From Bradyrhizobium rifense (GTDB lineage Bacteria; Pseudomonadota; Alphaproteobacteria; Rhizobiales; Xanthobacteraceae): a DNA stretch of 64,000 nt. The stretch is taken from contig NZ_VSSS01000068.1 in the NCBI RefSeq assembly GCF_008123425.1, positions 22,092 to 86,091 of the forward strand, given 5' to 3'. Below, one piece after another: positions 31,942 to 39,839 of this stretch. The position numbers and the translations under genes were made by a program. The notes beneath the pieces were generated by a model. It saw nothing but the letters and a program-made list of their open reading frames with translations. It was not told the origin of the DNA and did no database searches. How positions within the stretch are numbered: the stretch's first letter is position 1; every line of letters starts with the position of its first letter.

Positions 31942-34358
31942 ACGACCTCACTCCCACGCGGGAACAACGCACCGCCGCACTCGAAGGCATGGGCTGCAAG
32001 CGCAAGCGCGTCGAGGACATCCGCTTCACCCAAGGCAGGGGAAATTACGTCGACGACGTCAAGCTGCCCGGCATGCTGCATGGCGACTTCGTCCGCTCGC
32101 CGCATCCGCATGCGCGCGTCAAGAAGATCGACGACAGCGCAGCGCTGAAGGTCCCCGGCGTGCTCGCAGTCATCACCGCCGAGACGCTGAAGACCGTCAA
32201 CCTCGCCTGGATGCCGACCTTGGCCGGCGACGTGCAAATGGTTCTGGCCGACGGCAAGGTTCTGTTCCAGAACCAGGAGGTCGCCTTCGTCGTCGCCACC
32301 GACCGCTATGCGGCCGATGACGGCATCAACGCTGTGATCGTCGAATACGAGCCGCTGCCGCCATTGGTCGATCCTTTCAAAGCGATGAATGCGGATTCGC
32401 CGGTGCTGCGCGAGGACCTCGTCGGCAAGATGTCCGGCGCGCATGGTCCGCGCAAGCACGACAACCACATTTTTGAGTGGACCGTCGGCGACAAGGAGCT
32501 GACCGACGCGGCCTTCAACAAGGCCGAGGTCAAGATCAAGGAGCTGATCTCCTATCACCGCACCCATCCGTCGCCGCTGGAGACCTGCCAGTGCGTCTGC
32601 TCTTTCGACAAGATCAAGGGCGAGCTGACCATCTATGGCACGTTCCAGGCCCCGCACGTGATCCGCACGGTCGTCGCGCTGATCGCAAAGCTGCCGGAGC
32701 ACAAGATCCATGTGATCGCCCCCGACATCGGCGGCGGTTTCGGCAACAAGGTCGGCGCCTATCCCGGCTATATCTGTGCGGCCGTGGCCTCCATCGTCAC
32801 CGGCAAGCCGGTGAAATGGGTCGAGGACCGCATCGAGAATCTGACCGCGACCTCGTTTGCGCGCGACTATCACATGACCACCGAGATCGCCGCGACGAAA
32901 GAAGGCAAGGTCACGGGTCTGCGCGTGCACGTGCTCGCCGATCACGGCGCATTCGATGCCTGCGCCGATCCGTCGAAATGGCCGGCCGGCTTCTTCAACA
33001 TCGTCACCGGCTCCTATGACTTCCCGACCGCGCATCTGGCTGTCGACGGCGTCTACACCAACAAGGCGCCCGGTGGCGTCGCCTACCGTTGCTCGTTCCG
33101 CGTCACGGAGGCGGCCTACTGCATCGAGCGCGCCATGGATATTTTGGCGCAGAAGCTCAACATGGATCCGGCTGAGCTGCGGCTGAAGAACTTCATCAAG
33201 CCGGAGCAGTTTCCGTATCACTCGGCGCTGGGCTGGGAATACGATTCCGGCGACTACCACACCGCCATGCGCAAGATGATGGAGGCCACAGGTTACGCTG
33301 CACTCCGCAAGGAGCAGGCGGAGAAGCGGGCCGCGTTCGCCCGTGGCGAGACCCGCGACATCATGGGCCTCGGCATCTCCTTCTTCACCGAGATCGTCGG
33401 CGCCGGCCCCTCGAAGAATTGCGACATTCTCGGCATTGCCATGTTCGACTCCTGCGAGATCCGCATGCACCCGACCGGAGCCGGCATCGCGCGGGTCGGG
33501 TCCAAGAGCCAGGGCCAGGGCCACGAGACCACCTGGGCCCAGATCATCGCCACCGAAATCGGCATTCCCGCCGACAACATCATGGTCGAGGAGGGCAACA
33601 CCGACACCGCGCCTTACGGGCTCGGCACCTACGGGTCGCGCTCGACGCCGGTCGCCGGTGCCGCAATCGCGATGGCTGCGCGAAAGATCAAGGCCAAGGC
33701 GCAGATGATCGCCGCCTACAAGCTCGAGGTCCACGAGGACGATCTCGAATTCGACATCGACGGTTTCCGGGTCAGGGGCCTGCAGGAGAAATTCATGTCG
33801 ATGAAGGATATCTGCTGGGCGGCGTACAATTCCGTGCCGCCGGGCATGGAGCCGGGGCTGGAAGCGGTGAGCTACTACGACCCGCCCAACATGACCTATC
33901 CGTTCGGGGCCTATCTCTGCGTGATGGACATCGACGTTGACACCGGCGTGTACAAGGTCCGGCGTTTCTACGCGCTCGACGACTGCGGCACGCGCATCAA
34001 CCCGATGATCATCGAGGGCCAGGTGCATGGCGGTCTCACCGAAGCCTTCGCGATCGCGATGGGCCAGGAGATCCGCTACGACGAGGTCGGCAATGTTGTC
34101 ACCGGCTCGTTCATGGACTTCTTCATGCCGACCGCGGTCGAGACGCCGCATTGGGAGACCGATTTCACCGTCACCCCGTCGCCGCATCATCCGATCGGCG
34201 CCAAGGGCGTCGGCGAAAGCCCGAATGTCGGCGGCGTGCCGGCCTTCTCCAACGCCGTCAACGACGCGTTCTCGTTCCTGGGCGCGACGCACATCCAGAT
34301 GCCCCACGACTTCTGGCGCAACTGGAAGGCGGCGAAGGACCTGGGCGCGGTGGCCTAG
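31938..34358 (+). CDS. coxL: Form I aerobic CO dehydrogenase large (Mo-Cu) subunit
   Basis: 806 residues (Oligotropha CoxL is 809). It oxidises CO with water to CO2 at a molybdopterin-cytosine-dinucleotide Mo centre bridged by sulfide to Cu. The active-site loop reads AYRCSFR with Cys385 as the Cu ligand, the form I signature; form II or other family members have AYRGAGR. The catalytic glutamate is Glu760 in KGVGESPN. Other cofactor motifs such as GGGFGNKVG and GQGHETTWAQ are present. The start overlaps coxS by four bases. CoxL pairs with CoxM and CoxS as a dimer of heterotrimers, attached to the inner face of the membrane. Confidence 0.97.
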   Translation: MNDLTPTREQRTAALEGMGCKRKRVEDIRFTQGRGNYVDDVKLPGMLHGDFVRSPHPHARVKKIDDSAALKVPGVLAVITAETLKTVNLAWMPTLAGDVQMVLADGKVLFQNQEVAFVVATDRYAADDGINAVIVEYEPLPPLVDPFKAMNADSPVLREDLVGKMSGAHGPRKHDNHIFEWTVGDKELTDAAFNKAEVKIKELISYHRTHPSPLETCQCVCSFDKIKGELTIYGTFQAPHVIRTVVALIAKLPEHKIHVIAPDIGGGFGNKVGAYPGYICAAVASIVTGKPVKWVEDRIENLTATSFARDYHMTTEIAATKEGKVTGLRVHVLADHGAFDACADPSKWPAGFFNIVTGSYDFPTAHLAVDGVYTNKAPGGVAYRCSFRVTEAAYCIERAMDILAQKLNMDPAELRLKNFIKPEQFPYHSALGWEYDSGDYHTAMRKMMEATGYAALRKEQAEKRAAFARGETRDIMGLGISFFTEIVGAGPSKNCDILGIAMFDSCEIRMHPTGAGIARVGSKSQGQGHETTWAQIIATEIGIPADNIMVEEGNTDTAPYGLGTYGSRSTPVAGAAIAMAARKIKAKAQMIAAYKLEVHEDDLEFDIDGFRVRGLQEKFMSMKDICWAAYNSVPPGMEPGLEAVSYYDPPNMTYPFGAYLCVMDIDVDTGVYKVRRFYALDDCGTRINPMIIEGQVHGGLTEAFAIAMGQEIRYDEVGNVVTGSFMDFFMPTAVETPHWETDFTVTPSPHHPIGAKGVGESPNVGGVPAFSNAVNDAFSFLGATHIQMPHDFWRNWKAAKDLGAVA

Positions 34359-34360
34359 CC

Positions 34361-35227
34361 ATGAAAGGCCGTGACGAGATCGCGCAAGCGCTGGCTGCAT
34401 CGGGTTACATCGCCGATACGGACCTCGCGACCGCGGTCTCGCTGATGCAATTGTTGCGGCGTCCGCTGTTGCTCGAGGGCGAGGCGGGCGTCGGCAAGAC
34501 CGAGGTGGCGAAGGCGCTCGCCAAGGTGCATGCGACCGAGCTGATCCGGTTGCAATGCTATGAAGGGCTCGACCAGTCCGCCGCGCTTTACGAGTGGAAC
34601 TACCAGCGCCAGTTGCTGGTGATCCAGGCTCATCGCGGCACCGACAGCATCGAGGACCAGGTGTTCTCGGAGAAATATCTGCTCGAGCGTCCCTTGCTCG
34701 CCGCGATCCGCCGCCCAAATGCGCCGGTGCTGCTGATCGACGAGATCGACCGCGCCGACGACGAGTTCGAGGCGTTCCTGCTGGAGCTGCTGTCCGATTT
34801 CCAGGTCTCGATCCCCGAGCTCGGCACCATTCCCGCCATTACCATCCCGCACGTCGTGCTGACGTCGAACGGCACGCGCGAGCTCTCCGACGCGTTGCGC
34901 CGGCGCTGCCTCTATCATTATGTCGACTATCCCGACGTCGATCGGGAAACCCGCATCATCCTGGCGCGCGTCGCGGGCGCGAGCCCGTCGTTGTCGCTCC
35001 AGATCGCGCGCATGGTCGAAGGCGTACGCAAGGAGGAGCTGCGCAAGGTGCCGGGCGTCGCAGAGACGCTGGACTGGGCTGCGGCGCTGGTCGGTCTCGA
35101 CGTCCGCGATCTCCACGACGCGCCCGAGACCGTGCATGAGACGCTGGTCTGCCTGCTGAAGACCCACGAGGACCGCGCCCGTGTCACGCCCGAGGTGACG
35201 CAGCGCCTGCTGGGGAGGGTCGCATGA
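34361..35227 (+). CDS. coxD: CoxD: MoxR-type AAA+ ATPase for CO dehydrogenase maturation
   Basis: 288 residues. Walker A is GEAGVGKTEVAKAL, Walker B is VLLIDEIDRAD, sensor 1 is VLTSNGTRELSDALRRR. In Oligotropha, CoxD is a membrane-bound chaperone needed to sulfurate the Mo centre so that the Cu-S-Mo cluster can form. It starts 2 bases after the coxL stop and overlaps coxE by four bases (ATGA). MoxR ATPases typically work with a von Willebrand A partner, here CoxE. Confidence 0.94.
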   Translation: MKGRDEIAQALAASGYIADTDLATAVSLMQLLRRPLLLEGEAGVGKTEVAKALAKVHATELIRLQCYEGLDQSAALYEWNYQRQLLVIQAHRGTDSIEDQVFSEKYLLERPLLAAIRRPNAPVLLIDEIDRADDEFEAFLLELLSDFQVSIPELGTIPAITIPHVVLTSNGTRELSDALRRRCLYHYVDYPDVDRETRIILARVAGASPSLSLQIARMVEGVRKEELRKVPGVAETLDWAAALVGLDVRDLHDAPETVHETLVCLLKTHEDRARVTPEVTQRLLGRVA

Positions 35228-36432
35228 GCTGCTGCGGCTCCAGCCCTGGTTACGACGATCTCAACGAGGTCTCCCGCCTCGTCTCCGCGAAGCTTGCCGC
35301 TTTCCTGCGCACCTTGCGCGATGCCGGCTTCCGCGTTGGGCTCGCCGAAGGGCAGGATGCGGCGACGCTGATGTCGGCGGGCTATGCGGCGCGACCGGGC
35401 CTGCTGCGCGCCGCGTTCAAGCATCTGTTTTCGGCGCGCAAATCCGACTGGGACAAGTTCGACGGGCTGTTCGATGCGTTCTGGCTGGGCAAGCGCGTGC
35501 GCTCGCGCTCTCGCACGATTGGCTCGGTGCCCGGCGCCAGCAATCCATCGCTGAAGAGTTTGCAGGATACGGCCGCCGAGCAGGGCAGCAGCCAATCCGT
35601 CACCGATCAGCTTCCGTCCTCCGATGGCGCACCGGAAGGCCGTTCCGGCGAGGGCCGCATGGAAGGCGCCTCGCGCGCGGAGAATCTTGCTGAAGTCGAT
35701 TTCCGAAAGCTCAGCGATCCCGATCAGGTCGCACAGGCCCATGAAGCCGCGGCACAGCTCGCCAAGGCGATGCGTACGCGGCTGACCCGGCGCGATCTGG
35801 CGCGCCGGCGCGGCTATCGGCTCGATCTCCGCCGCACCATCCATCGCAACATCAGCCATGGCGGTGTGCCGATCGCGCTCGTGAAACGCCAGCGCAAGGA
35901 CAAGCCGCTGCGGCTCGTCGTGCTGCTCGATGCCTCCGGCTCGATGAGTATGTACACCTCCGTGTTCCTGCGCTTCATCCATGGCGTGCTCGACCAGTTT
36001 CGCGAGGCCGAGGCGTTTTTGTTTCACACGCGCCTCGCCTACGTCTCCGATGCGATGAAGGAGAGGGACGCCGGCCGTGCGCTCGACCGGCTCTCGATCA
36101 TGGCGCAGGGCGCGGGCGGCGGCACGAAAATCGGTGAGTCCTTACAAACCTTCAACCGCTGGCATGCCGCGCGAGTCATTCATTCGCGCAGCTGCGTGAT
36201 GATCGTGTCCGACGGTTACGAAACTGGTGACGCCGCATTGCTCGGCCGCGAAATGGCGGCGCTGCATCGCCGCTGCCGCCGCATCGTCTGGCTCAATCCG
36301 ATGATGGCGTGGGAGGGCTATACGCCGGAGGCGCGGGGTATAAGAGCGGCGCTGCCGCATGTCGATCTCTATGCGCCCGCGAATTCGCTGCAAAGCCTGC
36401 GTGCGCTCGAACCCTATCTGGCCAGGCTCTGA
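35224..36432 (+). CDS. coxE: CoxE: von Willebrand factor A domain protein
   Basis: 402 residues. An N-terminal helical region and a low-complexity Ser/Glu-rich linker (about 95-165) precede a VWA domain with the MIDAS motif DASGSMS and later SDGYETGD. It is the partner of the CoxD ATPase. Genetic work in Oligotropha places CoxE, with CoxF, in inserting Cu into the active site. The start overlaps coxD (ATGA), indicating coupled translation. Confidence 0.93.
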   Translation: MSCCGSSPGYDDLNEVSRLVSAKLAAFLRTLRDAGFRVGLAEGQDAATLMSAGYAARPGLLRAAFKHLFSARKSDWDKFDGLFDAFWLGKRVRSRSRTIGSVPGASNPSLKSLQDTAAEQGSSQSVTDQLPSSDGAPEGRSGEGRMEGASRAENLAEVDFRKLSDPDQVAQAHEAAAQLAKAMRTRLTRRDLARRRGYRLDLRRTIHRNISHGGVPIALVKRQRKDKPLRLVVLLDASGSMSMYTSVFLRFIHGVLDQFREAEAFLFHTRLAYVSDAMKERDAGRALDRLSIMAQGAGGGTKIGESLQTFNRWHAARVIHSRSCVMIVSDGYETGDAALLGREMAALHRRCRRIVWLNPMMAWEGYTPEARGIRAALPHVDLYAPANSLQSLRALEPYLARL

Positions 36433-36443
36433 GGGATGTTGCG

Positions 36444-37283
36444 ATGACCGCTCATGTCGAGGTGCTGGATCTCGTGGCGCAGATGAAGGCCGCCGAGCGC
36501 GCCTTCGTGCTCGCGACGGTGGTGCGGACGGTGTCGGTGACCGCGGCGAAGGCTGGCGCCAAGGCGATCATCGCGGCCGACGGCACCATCGTCGCGGGTT
36601 GGATCGGCGGCGGCTGCGCCAAAGGCGCGGTGCTGAAGGCGGCGCGCGAGGCGCTCGCCGACGGCGAGCCGCGCATGGTCTCGGTGCAGCCGGAAAACCT
36701 GCTGGCCGAGCTCGGCGTCAGCGCGGGCGAGAGCCGCGACGGTGTTCGCTTCGCCAGCAACATGTGCCCAAGCAAGGGCACCATGGACATTTTTGTCGAG
36801 CCGGTGCTGCCGCATCCCTCGCTGGTCATTCTCGGCGCAAGCCCGGTGGCGCTGTCGCTCGCCGCGCAGGCGCGCGTGCTCGGCTATTACGTCACGCTCG
36901 CCGCGCCTGCCGCCGATCTCACCGCGCAGCCGGATGCCGATGCGATCATCGACGGCTACCAGCTCGGCGAGCTGAACGACGCCAAACGCTTCGTCGTGGT
37001 CTCGACACAAGGCAAGGGCGACGAGGCCGCCTTGCGCGCGGCGATCGCGACCAAGGCCTGTTATCACGCCTTCGTCGGCAGCCGTCGCAAGATGGCAGCG
37101 CTGCGCGCAAAGCTCCTCGCGGAGGGCGCCAGTACTGCGGCGATCGATGATTTCAAGGCACCGGCCGGGCTCGATCTCGGCGCCATCACGCCCGAGGAGA
37201 TCGCAATGTCGATCCTCGCCGAGATCACTGTGGAACGAAGGCACGGCCAGCGCGCCGCCAATCAATCAGCAAGCAGAGAGTGA
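36444..37283 (+). CDS. coxF: CoxF: XdhC/CoxI-family maturation factor
   Basis: 279 residues. An N-terminal XdhC/CoxI domain (AERAFVLATVVRTVSVTAAKAG; IIAADGTIVAGWIGGGCAKG, read in parts) is followed by a Rossmann domain (SLVILGASPVALSLAAQAR). XdhC proteins bind molybdenum cofactor and deliver it; CoxF is implicated in Cu loading of the Mo-Cu cluster. The start ATG at 36444 follows GAGGGATG; in-frame sequence upstream belongs to coxE. It is 11 bp after coxE and 6 bp before coxG. Confidence 0.92.
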   Translation: MTAHVEVLDLVAQMKAAERAFVLATVVRTVSVTAAKAGAKAIIAADGTIVAGWIGGGCAKGAVLKAAREALADGEPRMVSVQPENLLAELGVSAGESRDGVRFASNMCPSKGTMDIFVEPVLPHPSLVILGASPVALSLAAQARVLGYYVTLAAPAADLTAQPDADAIIDGYQLGELNDAKRFVVVSTQGKGDEAALRAAIATKACYHAFVGSRRKMAALRAKLLAEGASTAAIDDFKAPAGLDLGAITPEEIAMSILAEITVERRHGQRAANQSASRE

Positions 37284-37289
37284 TCGATC

Positions 37290-37748
37290 ATGCAGATGAA
37301 CGACAGCCAGCGTATACCGGCGTCACGCGAGCAGGTGTGGGCGGCGCTGAACGATCCCGCTGTGCTGAAGCACTGCATCCCCGGCTGCCAGTCGCTCGAC
37401 GTGACCGCGCCGAACGAGATGACGGCGACGGTGGTCTTCAAGGTCGGCCCGGTAAAAGCGACATTCAGCGGCAAGGTGACGCTATCCGACTTCGATCCGC
37501 CCAACTCCTACCGCATCTCGGGCGAGGGTTCCGGCGGCGTCGCCGGTTTTGCGAAAGGTGGCGCACTGGTGCGTCTGGAATCCGAAGGCGCCGATGTCAC
37601 GGTGCTGCATTACGAGGTCGACGCGCAGATCGGCGGCAAGCTCGCGCAGTTGGGTGCCCGGCTGATCAACTCGACCGCGACGAAGCTTGCCGGAGAGTTT
37701 TTCAAGTCGTTTGCGGACGTGGTGAGCGCGAAAGCAGAAGCGGGCTGA
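37290..37748 (+). CDS. coxG: CoxG: SRPBCC carbon monoxide dehydrogenase subunit G, short form
   Basis: 152 residues with the CoxG/SRPBCC fold (MNDSQRIPASREQVWAALND, LKHCIPGCQSL, VGPVKATFSGKVTLSD, VDAQIGGKLAQLGARLI). CoxG proteins recruit CO dehydrogenase to the membrane and handle quinone for electron transfer. Longer homologues carry a C-terminal linker and transmembrane anchor; this one ends soon after the final helix and lacks it. It is the last gene of the cluster and its stop lies 3 bp from that of a convergent gene. Confidence 0.92.
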   Translation: MQMNDSQRIPASREQVWAALNDPAVLKHCIPGCQSLDVTAPNEMTATVVFKVGPVKATFSGKVTLSDFDPPNSYRISGEGSGGVAGFAKGGALVRLESEGADVTVLHYEVDAQIGGKLAQLGARLINSTATKLAGEFFKSFADVVSAKAEAG

Positions 37749-37751
37749 AAC

Positions 37752-38324
37752 TCACGCTTCGCTCCGCTCCGGCTTGAGCAACCGGTAATGCAGCCGTGCG
37801 TAGCCGCCGAGCCACCGGACTGCCGTATTGAGTCCCAGCGCCAGCAATGCAGCGAACCCTGCGCCTGTGGTGACCAGCGCGACGCCTGCGAGCCCGCGCA
37901 AGATCAGCTCGACGATCCGTCCGTCGCCAAAATGCTTGTAGATGCTGATCAGCAAGCCGATGCCGACGATCCCGAGCACGCACATCACGAAGGCGATCAC
38001 GAGCAGGATGAGAAGCACGGCGAGCAGCAGCGGCAGCAGCAGGACGATGTCGACCACGGCGAGGCCACTGAGCGCAAACAGCGCGGCCGTGGAGTTGCGG
38101 AAGGAGTGATGGTTCTCCCACCGCCGCAATCCCGTCTCGGCGCGCAGCTCGCGTGCCAGCCGTCTGGGGTCGCCAAGTGCGGAGGCGACCTCCTGCTCGG
38201 TCCGGCCTGAGGCACGGGCCTCCTCGAAATGGGCGGCGTAGTCGGCCAGGATGTCGTCGATCTCGGCCGCGGGCAGTCCCGCGAGCCCATCGCCGAGGAT
38301 GTGAAGGAAGTCGGCGCGGTTCAT
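37752..38324 (-). CDS. DUF1700 family membrane protein
   Basis: 190 residues. The N-terminal cytoplasmic helical part (FLHILGDGLAGLPAAEIDDI; SALGDPRRLARELRAE) is the DUF1700 signature, followed by three or four transmembrane helices. DUF1700 genes are usually the second gene after a PadR regulator, as here: the ATG at 38324 overlaps the padR stop (ATGA). The function is unknown; the pair may sense membrane or cell-envelope state. It is convergent with coxG and unlikely to belong to CO metabolism. Confidence 0.88.
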   Translation of the reverse strand: MNRADFLHILGDGLAGLPAAEIDDILADYAAHFEEARASGRTEQEVASALGDPRRLARELRAETGLRRWENHHSFRNSTAALFALSGLAVVDIVLLLPLLLAVLLILLVIAFVMCVLGIVGIGLLISIYKHFGDGRIVELILRGLAGVALVTTGAGFAALLALGLNTAVRWLGGYARLHYRLLKPERSEA

Positions 38325-38650
38325 TTGGAATCTCCGAGCAGCCTGTCCACGGCATCCGAAAAACTTCGCCATTCGCGCTTCTGCGCGGTGAAGGCGGCGC
38401 GGCCCGCGGCCGTCAGCCGATAATATTTGCGCGACGGCCCGCTATTGGATTCCTCGAGGCGGGTGTCGACCAGCCCGTCATCCTGCATGCGCCGCATCAG
38501 CGGATAGATCGTTCCTTCACCCATGCCGACGCCAGCCGACAGCGTACTCGCGATCTCATAGGCATAGCTCTCGCCGCGCGCGAGCAGAGCGAGCACGCAG
38601 AGCTCCAGCGCGCCCTTCTTGAGCTGAACCTGATTCGTCGAGTCGGCCAT
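38321..38650 (-). CDS. PadR-family transcriptional regulator
   Basis: 109 residues from the ATG at 38650, which has AAGGAGGAA directly upstream. The winged-helix PadR core is LKKGALELCVLALLARGESY, AYEIASTLSAG, GTIYPLMRRMQDDGLVDTR and RKYYRLTAAGRAAF. It is probably an autorepressor of the padR-DUF1700 pair, binding the repeated sequence at 38690-38723 in its own promoter region. Confidence 0.92.
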   Translation of the reverse strand: MADSTNQVQLKKGALELCVLALLARGESYAYEIASTLSAGVGMGEGTIYPLMRRMQDDGLVDTRLEESNSGPSRKYYRLTAAGRAAFTAQKREWRSFSDAVDRLLGDSK

Positions 38651-38689
38651 TTCCTCCTTGACTACACCGCTTTCGAGAGAGCTTATATA

Positions 38690-38723
38690 GCAAGGTACTG
38701 TGTATTGCAAGGTACCTGTGTAT
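38690..38723. promoter_or_regulatory. Tandem operator-like repeat in the padR / serine hydrolase promoter region
   Basis: GCAAGGTACTGTGTAT (38690-38705) and GCAAGGTACCTGTGTAT (38707-38723) are direct repeats starting 17 bp apart. On the minus strand they overlap a plausible padR promoter (TTGCAA with TATATA 15 bp downstream). They lie between two divergent genes, so a protein bound here could control both. PadR is the obvious candidate. Confidence 0.55.
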
Positions 38724-38745
38724 ACCCATTACGGAGGAATCGACT

Positions 38746-39831
38746 ATGGCTTCTCTCAACCGTCGTCATCTGCTGGCTGCGCTTGGCGCGAGCGTGATCC
38801 TGCCGCGGGCCATGCCTGCGCTTGCCGCATCGTCCGATACCGCGGAGCGCCTCGCCGGGCTCATTCAGGCCGGAAAGGTGCCCGGTCTGCATGTGCTCCT
38901 GGTCAGCCAGGGCGGCAAGCTCGTGTTCGAGCATTACGGGCGGGGCGCAGACGAGCGTTTGGGCGCTCCGCTCGGCGACGTCGTCTTTGGCCCCGACGTG
39001 CTGCACGATTTGCGCTCTGTCTCCAAGAGCGTCGTCGGCCTCGCCTATGGCATTGCGCTCGCGGAAGGCAAGGTGCCGCCGCCCGACGCAAAGCTCTACG
39101 CGCAGTTTCCGGAATATGCCGATCTCGCCGCGCAGCCCGGCCGTGACAAGATCACGATCCACCATGTGCTCTCGATGACGCTTGGCTTCGAATGGGACGA
39201 GCTTGCGATCGTCTACGGCGATCCACGCAACGCCGAGACGGCGATGGAAACCGCGCCTGACCGCTATCGGTTCATTCTCGAACATCCGATCGTCGGCGAG
39301 CCCGGCGCGAAGTGGACCTATTGCGGCGGCGCGACTGCACTGCTCGGCCGGCTCATTGCCAGGGGCACCGGCGAAGCCCTGCCGGCCTATTGCCGCCGCG
39401 TGTTGTTCGATCCGATGGGCTTTGGCCCGTCCGACTGGCGCGTTGGCCGTGACGGCGAACCGCGCGCTGCGTCAGGCGCAGGTCTCTTGCCGCGCGACCT
39501 CGTCAAGTTCGGTCAACTCCTGCTGGCCGACGGCAAATGGGACGGTCGACAGGTCGTTCCGTCCGACTGGGTGAAGCGCGTGACCACACCGGTCGTCCCG
39601 ACCCGCTTTGGCCGCGATTACGGCTATCACTGGTACGTCGGCGATTTCGCCACGGCGCAGCCCCTGCATTGGTTCGGCGGTGTCGGCTGGGGCGGCCAAT
39701 ATCTGTTCGTGATGCCGGCGCGCGATCTCGTCGTGGTGATCCACTGCGGAAACTATCAGCGATCCGGCCAGGAGCAGACCGCCGTGATGCTCGCTCTGAT
39801 GAAGGAGTTGGTGCTGCCGGGCTTTGCCTGA
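38746..39831 (+). CDS. Exported serine hydrolase of the beta-lactamase / penicillin-binding-protein fold
   Basis: 361 residues. The N-terminus NRRHLLAALGASVILPRA, with a double arginine, looks like a Tat or Sec signal, with cleavage near ALA at about 27. The catalytic SxxK motif is Ser91-Val-Ser-Lys94 in LRSVSKSVV. The second motif, usually Tyr-x-Asn, appears as YCGG (about 193) and a GWGGQYLF segment replaces the KTG motif. This fits the class C-like esterase family rather than a true beta-lactamase. GGAGG precedes the ATG. It is divergent from padR and shares its promoter region. Confidence 0.85.
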   Translation: MASLNRRHLLAALGASVILPRAMPALAASSDTAERLAGLIQAGKVPGLHVLLVSQGGKLVFEHYGRGADERLGAPLGDVVFGPDVLHDLRSVSKSVVGLAYGIALAEGKVPPPDAKLYAQFPEYADLAAQPGRDKITIHHVLSMTLGFEWDELAIVYGDPRNAETAMETAPDRYRFILEHPIVGEPGAKWTYCGGATALLGRLIARGTGEALPAYCRRVLFDPMGFGPSDWRVGRDGEPRAASGAGLLPRDLVKFGQLLLADGKWDGRQVVPSDWVKRVTTPVVPTRFGRDYGYHWYVGDFATAQPLHWFGGVGWGGQYLFVMPARDLVVVIHCGNYQRSGQEQTAVMLALMKELVLPGFA

Positions 39832-39839
39832 ATCCGCTC

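Noticed and set aside
31887..34718. A 943-codon open frame on the minus strand opposite coxL
   Set aside because: Antisense shadow of coxL. It has no recognisable domain, while the plus strand encodes a textbook CO dehydrogenase. Very high GC leaves few antisense stops.
38746..39831. Serine hydrolase as a resistance beta-lactamase
   Set aside because: The SxxK motif is present but the second and third motifs (YxN, KTG) are replaced by YCGG and GWGG, so it fits the esterase-type family better.
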